Assembly: GCF_016086655.4 (NCBI RefSeq)
Contig: NC_052136.2
Location: 620,001-684,000, forward strand
Reading direction: 5' to 3'
DNA from: Lepeophtheirus salmonis
Taxonomy: Eukaryota > Arthropoda > Copepoda > Siphonostomatoida > Caligidae
DNA: 64,000 nt
The notes below the pieces were generated by a model, which did no database searches, was not told the DNA's origin, and saw only the letters and a list, made by a program, of their open reading frames with translations. The position numbers were made by a program, and so were the translations under genes. Positions 1-9,697 of this stretch are shown in pieces. Position 1 is the stretch's first letter. Each line of letters starts with the position of its first letter.

Positions 1-460
1 TATTTATTATTATTGTTAATAAGTATACGTCATGTTTATTATGATTTGTGACGTCATTTTCAAATTTGCAGCGCTAACTAGTGTTCAAATAGTTGAAACA
101 TACACAAGTTGTTCATACCAAGGGAGATAAATTTGAAAAGGTACTAATTTTTTGTAACAAATAATTGCAATTATTCTGGATATATCTAACTAATTAAAGT
201 ACTTTTGGTATCATTGTATTATACAGCTAAAATTACATAATTGATATTATATATAAAAAAGACAAAAATAAGCTGTTTTGATTTTTTGGTAACATACCTA
301 TCTTATGAGATAACATAAAAGAAATTGAGAGATAAAGAAAAATTTTAAGGATTGCAAGAATAGACAATTGAAGTTATATCTCAAGATACTTACACCTAAT
401 AAGTCCAGTATAATCTGGTAGTATGAAATAATATTATATATATTTTCTTTTTAAATTTAT
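1..460. other. AT-rich intergenic DNA with fragment of a dispersed repeat
   Basis: No gene seen. A CRE-like TGACGTCA lies at about 47-54, without an adjacent gene. The stretch 300-390 is similar, in reverse complement, to 60467-60555, so it is a fragment of a dispersed repeat. The copy near 60.5 kb carries a longer open reading frame, while this one is interrupted. Confidence 0.5.
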
Positions 461-469
461 ACCTTAGGT

Positions 470-800
470 ATCTCATCTCTGTGAAAGAGGTTACAATAAG
501 ACTTCAACAGCTGTAATAAAGTAGTAAGTAACTACGTTATTTTAGCTGTTTTAATGACCATAAAAAAATAAAAAGGCCCGGTCCTAGAACACAAATTTTT
601 ACAAAGACCGGAATGATAGGACCGCAGTCTTTTTAGAGAGATTTTACACTAATTTTCATACATAGTGAGTATATCTCTATGACGTCTCAACAACATTTTC
701 TTCCTACATTATGACGATGATGAGTAATATTTCCTACCAAATAGGTAGCCATCAGTAGCTTTTGCAATCCAGCAAATGATCATGACATTAGTCAAATAAA
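470..800 (+). repeat. Dispersed repeat containing an hAT MITE end (copy 1)
   Basis: This stretch aligns by eye, in the same orientation, with 5100-5395. Shared blocks are the region around the CAGCTG near 508, the GGTCCTAG block near 580, the CAGTCTTTT block near 625, and then the sequence after 651. The part up to the CACTA at 647-651 is the reverse complement of the hAT-type terminus found at 5666, 14712 and 22638 (TAGTGTTGGATCGGTC). The similarity with the second copy continues past that terminus, so the MITE end appears to have been copied together with host repeat DNA. Confidence 0.6.
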
Positions 801-1038
801 AGATAGGAATATCTTATAGGTACGGGTGATAATTTTGGTAAGAATAGAAAAGCGTGCGAGGTGAAGAGAAGAAATACTTATGGCATCATTGATTAAATAA
901 TATACATCTTCTTCTATCAATCAAGAACGTTATCATTACCGCCTTTATTATTCAATATTAATATCATAATATTAGATGGGGATAGTCGATAGAGAACTGA
1001 ATAAAATGCTAAAATAACGTCACCTTCTGTCTGGATTT

Positions 1039-1197
1039 ATGAAAATGGAGGCCCAGGAATTTGGAAAATACTTACCAGATGAGAAAAAGATGGTTTGTCG
1101 GATTTGTCGATATAAATGTGCATTTAGTCCCCTGTCTAGAATTACACGCCACTTATTATCCTCATCTCATAACAAGAGTATGAATATTCATCTATAA
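1039..1197 (+). CDS. Short ORF with BED/U1-like C2H2 zinc finger (fragment)
   Basis: A 52-residue ORF runs from ATG 1039 to TAA 1195-1197. Its middle reads VCRICRYKCAF followed by ITRHLLSSSHNK, giving a Cys-x2-Cys ... His-x5-His finger of the spacing seen in BED or U1-type zinc fingers. Such fingers occur at the N-terminus of hAT-type transposases and of domesticated relatives. No catalytic domain follows, and I found no obvious downstream exon. It is most likely a fragment of a transposase or an isolated exon, and expression is unproven. Confidence 0.35.
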   Translation: MKMEAQEFGKYLPDEKKMVCRICRYKCAFSPLSRITRHLLSSSHNKSMNIHL

Positions 1198-1199
1198 AA

Positions 1200-2100
1200 T
1201 CAAGTTAACGATGAATACATCAAGTCAGATCTCTGATACGTAGTATATCTTCATTAAACATTTTGCTAATAAATACTTTCGTTATAACCTCAAAAATCAT
1301 AATAAAGCAGGCAGATGATAATCACATCAGTATTTTAAACGATAATACCATATGTATTTCCCCCCTTCTCCTTGCACGCGTTTTTCTCTACAATATTATC
1401 AACTTTACTTATAGGTATCCTGAACCTTCAGTGTTCCTCTCACAACTCCATACACAAACTCAGATATTGTAAGGAAATGATTTGCCTGGCTCATTCAGAC
1501 CTAAGCAGCAGAGACATCGACGTTTTTGCGATTTTATTATGATTTCACCACAGCCAATAACGAATAAAGTATTACACGTCGTTATCTTTATTCTATCACG
1601 CAACTTTTCTTCCGAAAAGAAACAGAAAAAAGGCCCGAAATCATCTGGTAGTTGGCCAAATAAGTCAATCATGCCAATTGCTATATATATCGCCGTCATA
1701 TATTATTTCTTCACCATTTTTAAACTATATTTTGTAATATTTAAATATACATTGTATTTTATTCGTAAGATTATTATAGTATTGCTGAGTAATATTTTAT
1801 TAAAAGCGTAGCTTTTAATTTGTATTACTATATGATAACCAAAATTTATTCATATCAATAATAAGATGACCAATATATATTTTTATATCGTATATTTGTT
1901 TGTATATTATAAACGATCAACAAGAAATTGTATTCCTGTCCTTTTGAAAACGGATCATCATTGGTATTGAATAACTTATTATAATTTATTTATTTATCAA
2001 AAAGGATTCCTGGAAAATTCCACCATAGAGAATTCCCACCTTGTTAATATCCCCCCCCCCTCCAGTGAATTCTCCCCGGTGAATTCCAACCTATATTAAT
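1200..2100. other. AT-rich intergenic DNA
   Basis: No gene is recognised. The ORFs of 69-109 codons here have no domain, no splice context and no partner on either strand. A poly-C tract lies near 2050-2062. Confidence 0.4.
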
Positions 2101-2109
2101 AAACCAATT

Positions 2110-2290
2110 TCAACTATTACATCTTGACTATTCAATGGTTTCGGTGGTAGGTCATTTATTTCTCTAACTTTTCGGATAATTCTTCTCATTGTTTAAATTG
2201 TAGGAAGATTAGCAGCAACATCATCATCATTTGCGTAACTTAATTCGTTGATCGTTGATTTGTTCAATAAATGCATCGTTTTCCTTGATC
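2110..2290 (-). pseudogene. Possible MULE/FLYWCH-type transposase remnant
   Basis: Read on the minus strand, the stretch encodes SYANDDDVAANLPTI, then a stop, then MRRIIRKVREINDLPPKPL. That pattern resembles the segment between the FLYWCH zinc finger and the transposase core of Mutator-like proteins in invertebrates. The similarity is by recollection of the family style, not by a search. The in-frame stop and lack of a catalytic region make it a relic at best. Confidence 0.3.
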
Positions 2291-2299
2291 TTGATTGTT

Positions 2300-4150
2300 G
2301 CCTTACATTGTTTGCCTTTTCGTCGCAATATACATTCAAACCAGTAGTCAAATCATTCTTGTAGACAGGTATATAGTGAGAGTCCTAGATTTCTCATCAA
2401 ATTGTGGAATGTGTTCAATCAAACGAACGAAGGATTACCACGGACAACCAATAATATGGAAGGATGTCACTGTCCGTTTTCCTCGAAAGTTGTTTCATGC
2501 CATCCAGTTCTCTGAAACAAGAAACTTCTCTGATACAGGTAGTTCTCTGCCTGTTCAAAGAAGACAATATCGGGATTTTAACCAACGTATTGTGACTATT
2601 TTAATGATCATGAAAATCGTGAAAATTTTGATAAGTTACGAGTTATTGCTCATAACATTGCATTTTAAATATTTATTTCTTTTAAAATTGATAGATATGT
2701 TTATATGTTTTTTAGTTGTCTCATATTTATATTGGTTATTAATTTAGAAAATATATAGAAAATACAATGTTAATTTAGAAAATATATAGAAAATACAATA
2801 TTAATAAAAAATAGAGTCGTAAAAAGTTAGACTTAGTTTATTTATTATCTTTTTATTTAAAATTATCTTATTAACAAAAATTTAATTTTCTGTGAATAGT
2901 TGGAGATTTTTGATTTTTTTTTCAAGAATACGTCACTTTATTTGTAAACAACTGAGGATTTTGGTATTTTTTATATAATACTGCTTACACCCCTGTATTT
3001 AGCTATGATTTAGGCAGGAATTACTTCGATCCCGATCATCAATATTACTCAAAGTCCAAAAAGGATTAAACATATAGCTCCGCAACAAATCATTAGTGAT
3101 AAGTGTTACTATTTGTTTTTCACACACTAGTGATTACAGTATACTTATTTGTTCTTTCTTTAAAAATAACAGCATTATAAAATAAACAAATATTCCGATA
3201 GCAACTACAAAAATCTATTCTATTATCATATTATTTTCATATATGATTGAGAACTACTCCATTCCAAGCCTGTGGTTAAAAACTTCTTCTTTTATTGCAC
3301 CATGCACGGCATAACCATCTCAAGAATTACCTCCTTTTTTCTAGTGGACTTTAGAAATGTATGACCTTTCCTTTGTAAAAGCTGATTTATACTTTTTTCC
3401 ATTTAATTATTTTTATTAAAAGAGACAAACTTCTTTTTATTTTTTAAATCCAAGATAGTGATAAATGACATTGCCTCTCGCCCGTCATAAAAGCCAAAAA
3501 AACAAGGCATAGTGTTTTATGCCTGAACGAACTCAATCAAAAAATGTATTTTTATTTTTCGTGAAAGCTGTTTCGTTTAATGACAACTGCTAAGGAAAAG
3601 AAAATTTCTTCTTTATATTACCAATAACAAAATTAACGGGCTAGCTAAAAAGCACACCGGATTTAGATCTTTAAGCATTGTCATAACTACAAAGGAGCGC
3701 TAAAGGGTGTAACTCCTCCAATTGATTAATATCAAAAAAAGTTTTTCGATTATTCAACCAAAACTTTAAAATAGTAATACAATTTTGTAATTAACAATTG
3801 TTTATTTTCCAATGTGTCCCCTGGGCAAAGCTTTGACAATTACGGAGGGTTCTAATAATAATATAAATTTTAAATAAATTAAAAAACCAAAATTTGGTAT
3901 TTGAAATTTTAAAATAGGTACCTTAAAAATTTCAACAATCAATTAATAAAATGTCATTTTGAGTTTAAAACTTTTTTTAGTGACAAATAAGTAATATTAA
4001 TAATAATGTAAAAGTTACAAATTGAGGGGTACAATGTAAAAACCGTATTTGGATCTCTGTTTATTAGTGAGTACCCGTCTTTTGCACTACTATTATTTAT
4101 GTGTCATTCAGAGGAGTCCACAGGCGTTGGGTAAGAGGGACATTAGCTGG
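2300..4150. other. AT-rich intergenic DNA with a short piece of repeat family R1
   Basis: No gene is supported. The 150-codon ORF at 2295-2747 has a hydrophobic, low-complexity C-terminal half and no recognised domain. About 3575-3625 matches the terminal part of the R1 repeat (compare 30256-30300 and 57800-57850). The remainder is AT-rich. Confidence 0.45.
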
Positions 4151-4159
4151 TCACAACTA

Positions 4160-4690
4160 TATAATTGGTTGGGAAAAAAAGTATATTTGTATTTCTCGCT
4201 TTAGTTCAATACTTTATAAAAAGTGTTAGGATCATCTGATTCAAGGCAAGTATGCCTTGTTCTGTATGATGACTTGTTGCCAACGAGAATTCAACTTCAT
4301 AATGCCCGTCTCAGAGAACCCCTTGTCCCTATTGGCAGAACACTCGGACAACCAATTTCCACAGGGCTTTATTGAAGCCAAATTTGTACCACCAAGCGTG
4401 TTGCTCATAGACAGGAACAGGTTATAGTCACTTGGTGTTAGGTCCAGTCTGTAGGGGGATGAATAAGAACTTCCTATTCAAGCTCCCGGAGCTTCTGGTA
4501 TGTCATTAAAGATATGTGCGGCCTGGTGTTGTCTTTATGATGTCTTGTTGTCTCCTATTCACTAATGCAGCAGCTTATGTTCGATCACCAGCTTCAAACA
4601 GACAAGTTGTTCACAGTACAGGGCAGAATTGAGCGAGAAAAAAAATCGCTCAAACCACTATTGTGCAACACGAACCGAAAGAGTATGGGC
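4160..4690 (-). pseudogene. Internally deleted mariner element (copy 1)
   Basis: Aligned by eye with 41816-42300, this stretch shows the same order of blocks. Minus-strand reading recovers degenerate mariner transposase pieces: an N-terminal helix-turn-helix end, then directly the block just before the second catalytic Asp, then the C-terminal catalytic region. The central part with the first catalytic Asp is missing. The outer end at 4165-4200 (GGTTGGGAAAAAAAGTAT) matches the terminal repeat of mariners of this kind. The other terminal repeat was not found, so the copy seems truncated near 4700. Many frameshifts and stops mean it cannot be active. Confidence 0.7.
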
Positions 4691-4734
4691 CCCGTATATA
4701 TCAAGGCAGGTTAAATTTCTCCTCCACCACTTTC

Positions 4735-5000
4735 CTTAAGTGGAATATTAAAAGTTTTACTTGATGTTCAAGAAAGCAACCTAGCAGTTTACCAACATTA
4801 CCCGTGGATGAGCTGTAATGTGGGATATTAAAATGGTTCCTTGATCTTGATGCTCAGGGAAGCGGCGACGGATAAATTTAACCTGCTTTGGGGCCAGCAA
4901 TTCACCAGTAAAATCTAAGGGACGAGGTATATATTTGGATATTAAAGGGGGTTCATGACACTCAGAGAAGCGGCTGCGAGTTGAATTTTTTTTATCATTT
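4735..5000. repeat. Degenerate repeats sharing GGATATTAAA and GAAGCGGC blocks
   Basis: Three stretches near 4743, 4822 and 4937 each start with a G(A/G)ATATTAAA block. Each continues into a T-G-A rich segment and then an AGAAAGC or GAAGCGGC block. Spacings are about 80 and 115 bases. They look like diverged units of an old local duplication. A 98-codon minus-strand ORF (4781-5077) crosses them, but I see no domain in it. Confidence 0.35.
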
Positions 5001-5099
5001 AATAGTTTGATTACCTGAATATTGTAATGAAATTGATCACAATAATGTTGTCTTGCAATACAATTACTCACAAACATATTGCATACAATTATGTTGATT

Positions 5100-5395
5100 C
5101 ACGAACAGCTGAAACAACATAGTTAGTAACTAAATCATTTCAGCTGGTATAATGACCATAAAAGACCAATAAGGACCGGTCCTAGCATACACAAATTTAA
5201 CTACAACCGGACTGATAGGACTTCAGTCTTTTGAGACAGATCTAACACTAATTGTCATACTTAATTACTTCAATCTCTATGATGACTCAACCACATTTCC
5301 TCTCTTCGTTATAACGATGATAAGTCATATTTCCCACTAAATCAGAGTAGCTTTCATAATTCAGCAAATGGTCATGCCATTAGCCAAAACATCTT
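5100..5395 (+). repeat. Dispersed repeat containing an hAT MITE end (copy 2)
   Basis: Same-orientation counterpart of 470-800. The hAT-type end (CAGTCTTTTGAGACAG ... AACACTA) stops at 5250, and the similarity with copy 1 continues to about 5395. Copy 2 is therefore a duplicated host repeat plus MITE end, not an independent insertion. It lies in opposite orientation to the complete MITE at 5666-6115. Confidence 0.6.
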
Positions 5396-5665
5396 TCGAC
5401 TCTTGGTCTATAAATCTGCCATCTTGGCGAAGAGTTGAACTTCATTTTTCTTTTATTTTTTTCAGCTTGAAAACATAATGTTACGTCATGATCAGGGTAG
5501 GAAGAGAAGAAGGAGAAATAAACGGGGAAACGCCCCATTAACAATAGGAAAGTTTAAAGAAAAAAAACCATTCCGTCTCTCTTTTAAATCATCATGACAC
5601 ATGCAACTTTCCAATAGGGGCACGGGTACCAGCTTATTAGTGGGGAGAGTAGATTACATTAGGGG

Positions 5666-6115
5666 TAGTGTTGGATCGGTCTAAAAAAACTAAAAAGACA
5701 ACAGTGATATCTGTGCGGTCCTAATAAAATTTGTCACTCTTAAAACCGGTCCTTATTGGTCTTTTACGGAAATTAAAACAGCTGAAATAATGTAGTTACT
5801 TCTAACTATGTCATTTGAGTCCCTGAAGCTTCATCATAATTCATAACCTCTTTGAAAGAGACAAGACACCTGAAATTAAAAATAGGAGGTGTGTGACTAG
5901 AACGTATTATTTATCATTCGTTATTTCTTGGTTCTTATATTCTTCAATCCTACGTAGTGAAGAAAATAAAAAGATAGCTAAGCCAGAGGACAGACCGATG
6001 TTTTGGTCCTTAGGACCGTTGAATGGTAAAAAAGATTGCACCAATATAAAAAAAAGATTGAAAAGGGAGGGGGGAGACTGATCAGAAAATCAGCCCTAGG
6101 AACAATCCAACACTA
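5666..6115. mobile_element. Non-autonomous hAT MITE, about 450 bp
   Basis: The element starts TAGTGTTGGATCGGTC at 5666 and ends CAATCCAACACTA at 6115, so its tips are inverted copies of each other. The left tip matches the left end of the hAT element at 22638 base for base over TAGTGTTGGATCGGTC. The internal right part (TAGGACC, GAATGGTAAAAA, GATCAG..CCCTAGG blocks) parallels 26370-26540. The flanks ATTAGGGG (5658-5665) and GTTAGGGA (6116-6123) agree at six of eight positions, as expected for an aged 8-bp target duplication. It has no transposase and was presumably moved in trans by that hAT family. A 62-codon ORF inside it is not considered a gene. Confidence 0.8.
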
Positions 6116-6129
6116 GTTAGGGAACAATA

Positions 6130-8240
6130 TTTTGATTTTCCAAAAAAGGACACTTGGTGTACATACTCTCACGACATCATCATCGCCGATTTTGATAATT
6201 TTTGTCAAGGATCCTTTTTGGAGTACCTCAAAGTTTGGCTTTTTACGAAGGATACTTGAACTTCAGAAGGACAAAACTCTGCTTAGACTCAACAGATTTC
6301 TAAAAAAATATGCTTTAATAAACTCAGAAGAACAAGTGCTTTAATTTAACTTATACGTTTTATGATGAAATACTAAAAAATGGCGCCCCAACCATACTTC
6401 AAGTTTGATTTTGCAATTTTTTTAATTATAAGTTTAACCTACTTTCAACGGAGGTCCATAATTGAAAAAATCATATTATAACTTATTAATCCAGTGAGAT
6501 TCTCAGGGTTGTCATTAGTATTCCTAACAAGGGATAATACACATCCAGGTATCTACACTTGCTATGGAATACCCATTTGTAGAATAAAGTATTGTCATTT
6601 TTTTTTCATAAGCAGAATTTAGTGCAAATATTTTGAAATACTAGAAAGTTTTTGCACTATGATACAATAAGATAATAAAAACATATAAACATTAATAAAA
6701 TATTCAAGAGTTAAGCCTAATTGTATTTAAAATGTCAATATAGTTTCTTTTTAAATATTTATCATCCAACCTTCAAGCTTGAAGCGGGATGACTTGATAT
6801 TGTAGATGCATAATTGAATTTTGACAATCACTGCGTAATGATAGAATATACTTTGTTGTCAGAAACTATTAAAGCTTCCCTATGGTGGCAATAGTAGGAC
6901 TAACACAGACTATATTTGATATTTTCCTTCTGAAAATGTCTAAAAATGATACGTGCTATACGCGAATTATCAAATTTTACTAACTTTTTTTTTTTTTTTT
7001 GTTCCATAGGAGAATTTTGAAAATAAACTTTTTACTCACTTTTTATAGCTTAAAGACATGTCTATCAAAAATATTTTATGAAAAATAACTAAAAATAGTT
7101 GTGAATCTCTTTTGTCATTGGAAAACAGGTGGAAGATATGTTTTCTTTCTCGATATTTTGGTCTGCAAATCATATTCTGTTATGTTTTTACATATATGTA
7201 AATAGTTATTGGAATTTTTATGTGATTATGCGTTTAAAAAATACAAACTTCTGTAGACTTCTGAATGTCGTTGCAATTTCCAATCCTATTGAGGTGGAAA
7301 TCCTCTTATAAACTACTAAATTACTTCTCACCATATTGGAATATAATTCTTACGAAGATTCAGGATCTTAACTCATATTTTTATTAAATACAGATAATTA
7401 CTAAATGTTTGACATACGCCGTTAGTTATTTTATTGAAGACAATAGCTAAAAATGTAACTAAATAATAATACGATTGTTTTAGTATTGGTTGGACAAATA
7501 TATAAAAAAATTAGAACATCAACGTTATTTTCGGCATGTCATTGCTATGTCATTAATGTGTTAGGCGGTGCATTATGAAAAAAAAATATGTAAAATGTTT
7601 TATTTAATAAGAATGTCATAGATAATTATATAAATAATAATTTAGACTGGAAACAATTATTTATATTTTAATAAATCAAATTTTAAGATATTACAACCAA
7701 GGTATATAAGTAGAAAAGATAGTATCCTCTGTACTATTTTTGATTTGTCATTAAAAGCAGCAGCTGATCAATTTTTTCGGGTGACTTCACTGGAATTGTA
7801 TGAACAATTAAAAGAAATTACTACTGTTCAATATTATTAGGAATGTAGTTTAATATTTTTGGATGTCTTAATGTATATTTTTTCAATGAATACTCAGAAA
7901 AGAAATCCTTTGTCTTGTGTTGTGGCAATTTACCCTTTGATCTTTTCAGTGACATATGACATATTATGACTTGGATATTACTCTTTTCCAGAGGAGGGCT
8001 TACAAAATCATCTTTGTAACAAACAAACAAAAAATCATAATAATAGTTAATCATTAATTATTTAAAATAAAAATGCCTTAAAATTTATTTCTATATGAAT
8101 AAAAAATTCCTTATTTCTTCATATTGATCAGTTTATGTCAAAACAATCAAAGAATATTTATGTTTAAATTCGATCCGGAATTTAAAGGAAGGATGAATAC
8201 AGCATCACCCCCAAATCAGCTGAGGCAAATGATTTAAAAA
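6130..8240. other. AT-rich intergenic DNA
   Basis: No gene is supported. Segments around 6945-7080 (GTTCCATAG, ATAGCTTAAAGACATGTCTAT) recur near 29190-29280. The block with ATACGCGAATTATCAAATTTTACTAAC recurs inverted near 29105-29140, so a dispersed repeat of unknown class is present. ORFs at 6132, 7129 and 7821 are AT-driven and lack domains. Confidence 0.4.
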
Positions 8241-8249
8241 CAATAAATA

Positions 8250-8515
8250 AGGAGATTCCCATCCATCCTCTACCACATGATTACGGCTTCCCCGGTGAGA
8301 GAGAGAGATAATTCCATCCATTCTTAATGGTGCAATAGGGGGTAAGAGCTCAAATCACTCTCCGTGACGCAATGGCAGCTTCTCCCGGAGTGAGAGAGAG
8401 CAGTATTCAACCTGTAATCAATAACCCGATGGCGACTACATTCGTAGATAGAGAGTGAGGATTCCACCTGTCCTTCACCACAGGATGGCTTAACTCAGTG
8501 GGAGAGTTTAAGGCA
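8250..8515. repeat. Degenerate tandem repeat, about 55-60 bp unit
   Basis: Units begin with ATTCCAYCC-like blocks near 8252, 8312, 8403 and 8460. Each carries a GATGGC(T/G)-like block and ends in a GTGAGAGAGAG-like block. The stretch is noticeably richer in G and C than its surroundings and lies about 450-700 bases upstream of the inferred alpha-tubulin promoter. Unit boundaries are approximate. Confidence 0.5.
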
Positions 8516-8859
8516 GAAGCAGCATAGGAGAGCAGAGTTACAGTCACATAAAGATTTGACTCCTGATGAGAGTGGCATGGCAGACATCTCCCCGATCAGA
8601 AAAATAGAGTCCTTAACGTCCCGAAGAACAATTGACCTATAATTCCTGAACATTCTACCCTGAAGATTGGACCTCAAAGATTATAAAAAATTATAGATAT
8701 CCCTCACTAAATGTCTACCTTCAATATTCCGAAGGAGCATACCTTCTTTTCTATATATATATATATGCCTAGATTATTACGAAATATTTTACAAATTTTA
8801 AGACATTGATTTCATCAATATACTAATGCATTAAGGCATTAAGGTAGATAATTTCTTCT

Positions 8860-8861
<2 letters not shown>

Positions 8862-8897
<36 letters not shown>
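8862..8897. repeat. Poly-T tract, about 36 bp
   Basis: An almost uninterrupted run of T just upstream of the inferred alpha-tubulin promoter. A second run of about 34 T lies at 9662-9695 in intron 1. Confidence 0.8.
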
Positions 8898-8900
<3 letters not shown>

Positions 8901-8939
8901 CACGCTCCTTTCATTCGGCAGACGCATACGCATACGAAG

Positions 8940-9010
8940 CAAGGGTGTGTCATCTGACGTCATAAAAAGAGAGAATTACTTTAAACTTATTATACTGACA
9001 TATAAAATAA
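8940..9010 (+). promoter_or_regulatory. Candidate alpha-tubulin promoter with CRE and TATA-like sites
   Basis: A perfect CRE palindrome TGACGTCA lies at 8955-8962. It is immediately followed by ATAAAAAG, a TATA-like sequence, at 8962-8969. Both are about 190-200 bases upstream of the start codon at 9158. A direct repeat of CGCATACG-type sequence lies just before, at about 8920-8937. The start site is not mapped, so this is an inference from spacing and motifs. Confidence 0.4.
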
Positions 9011-9157
9011 GGAGAAATGAAGAGGGAGCTAATCATTTCTGGTTGTCTACCGGCTTCGTCAACACCCTGGTTAGGCTTTTCTGCTAGATCCTCGTAATTT
9101 TCTCCATTAATTTATTTTCTATCTCCATTAAGAACTCTTTAATTCCCCGGTATCAAA

Positions 9158-9659
9158 ATGGTAAGTCGTAGTCAAATATTCGTCAAAAAGAGTGGTATTT
9201 ATGGTGTTTAATCCTTGATCAGTTATGATTCCATGTCTCATGGAATTTACTAGATTCTTTTGTGCAGTACCGCATTTTTAGTAGAGTTGTAAATTCTAAA
9301 TATTTTCTGAGCAGTGTTTTTTTTTTTTTATTCCAAAGAGTTTATCATTATTCTTTAATACTTGTAGAGAAAACATCAGAGTATAAAATAACTTATGTAC
9401 TCAAGAAAATGGAAGATAATACTTAGCATTTGTTGAGGAGTCATAGGGACTACTCCTTGTTGGACTTAGGGTAGGGATGGCTCCAATGTCGATCCTCAAT
9501 TCTACTCTATGTCCTTGCTAAATACTTGGTGAGATTTGTGTTTAATCCTTGCCCTCACGGCTGCTTGCAATTAATTGAATGAAAACGGCTTAACAGCTAA
9601 GCTGTTCTCCCTCCCAAAAAAAAATTCTTCAAATTGTCAGGTTTACCAGGTCAATTTTC

Positions 9660-9697
<38 letters not shown>

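Noticed and set aside
2295..2747. 150-codon ORF, the longest in its neighbourhood
   Set aside because: No domain, AT-driven hydrophobic C-terminal half, no splice or promoter context; the minus strand just upstream looks more like a transposase relic.
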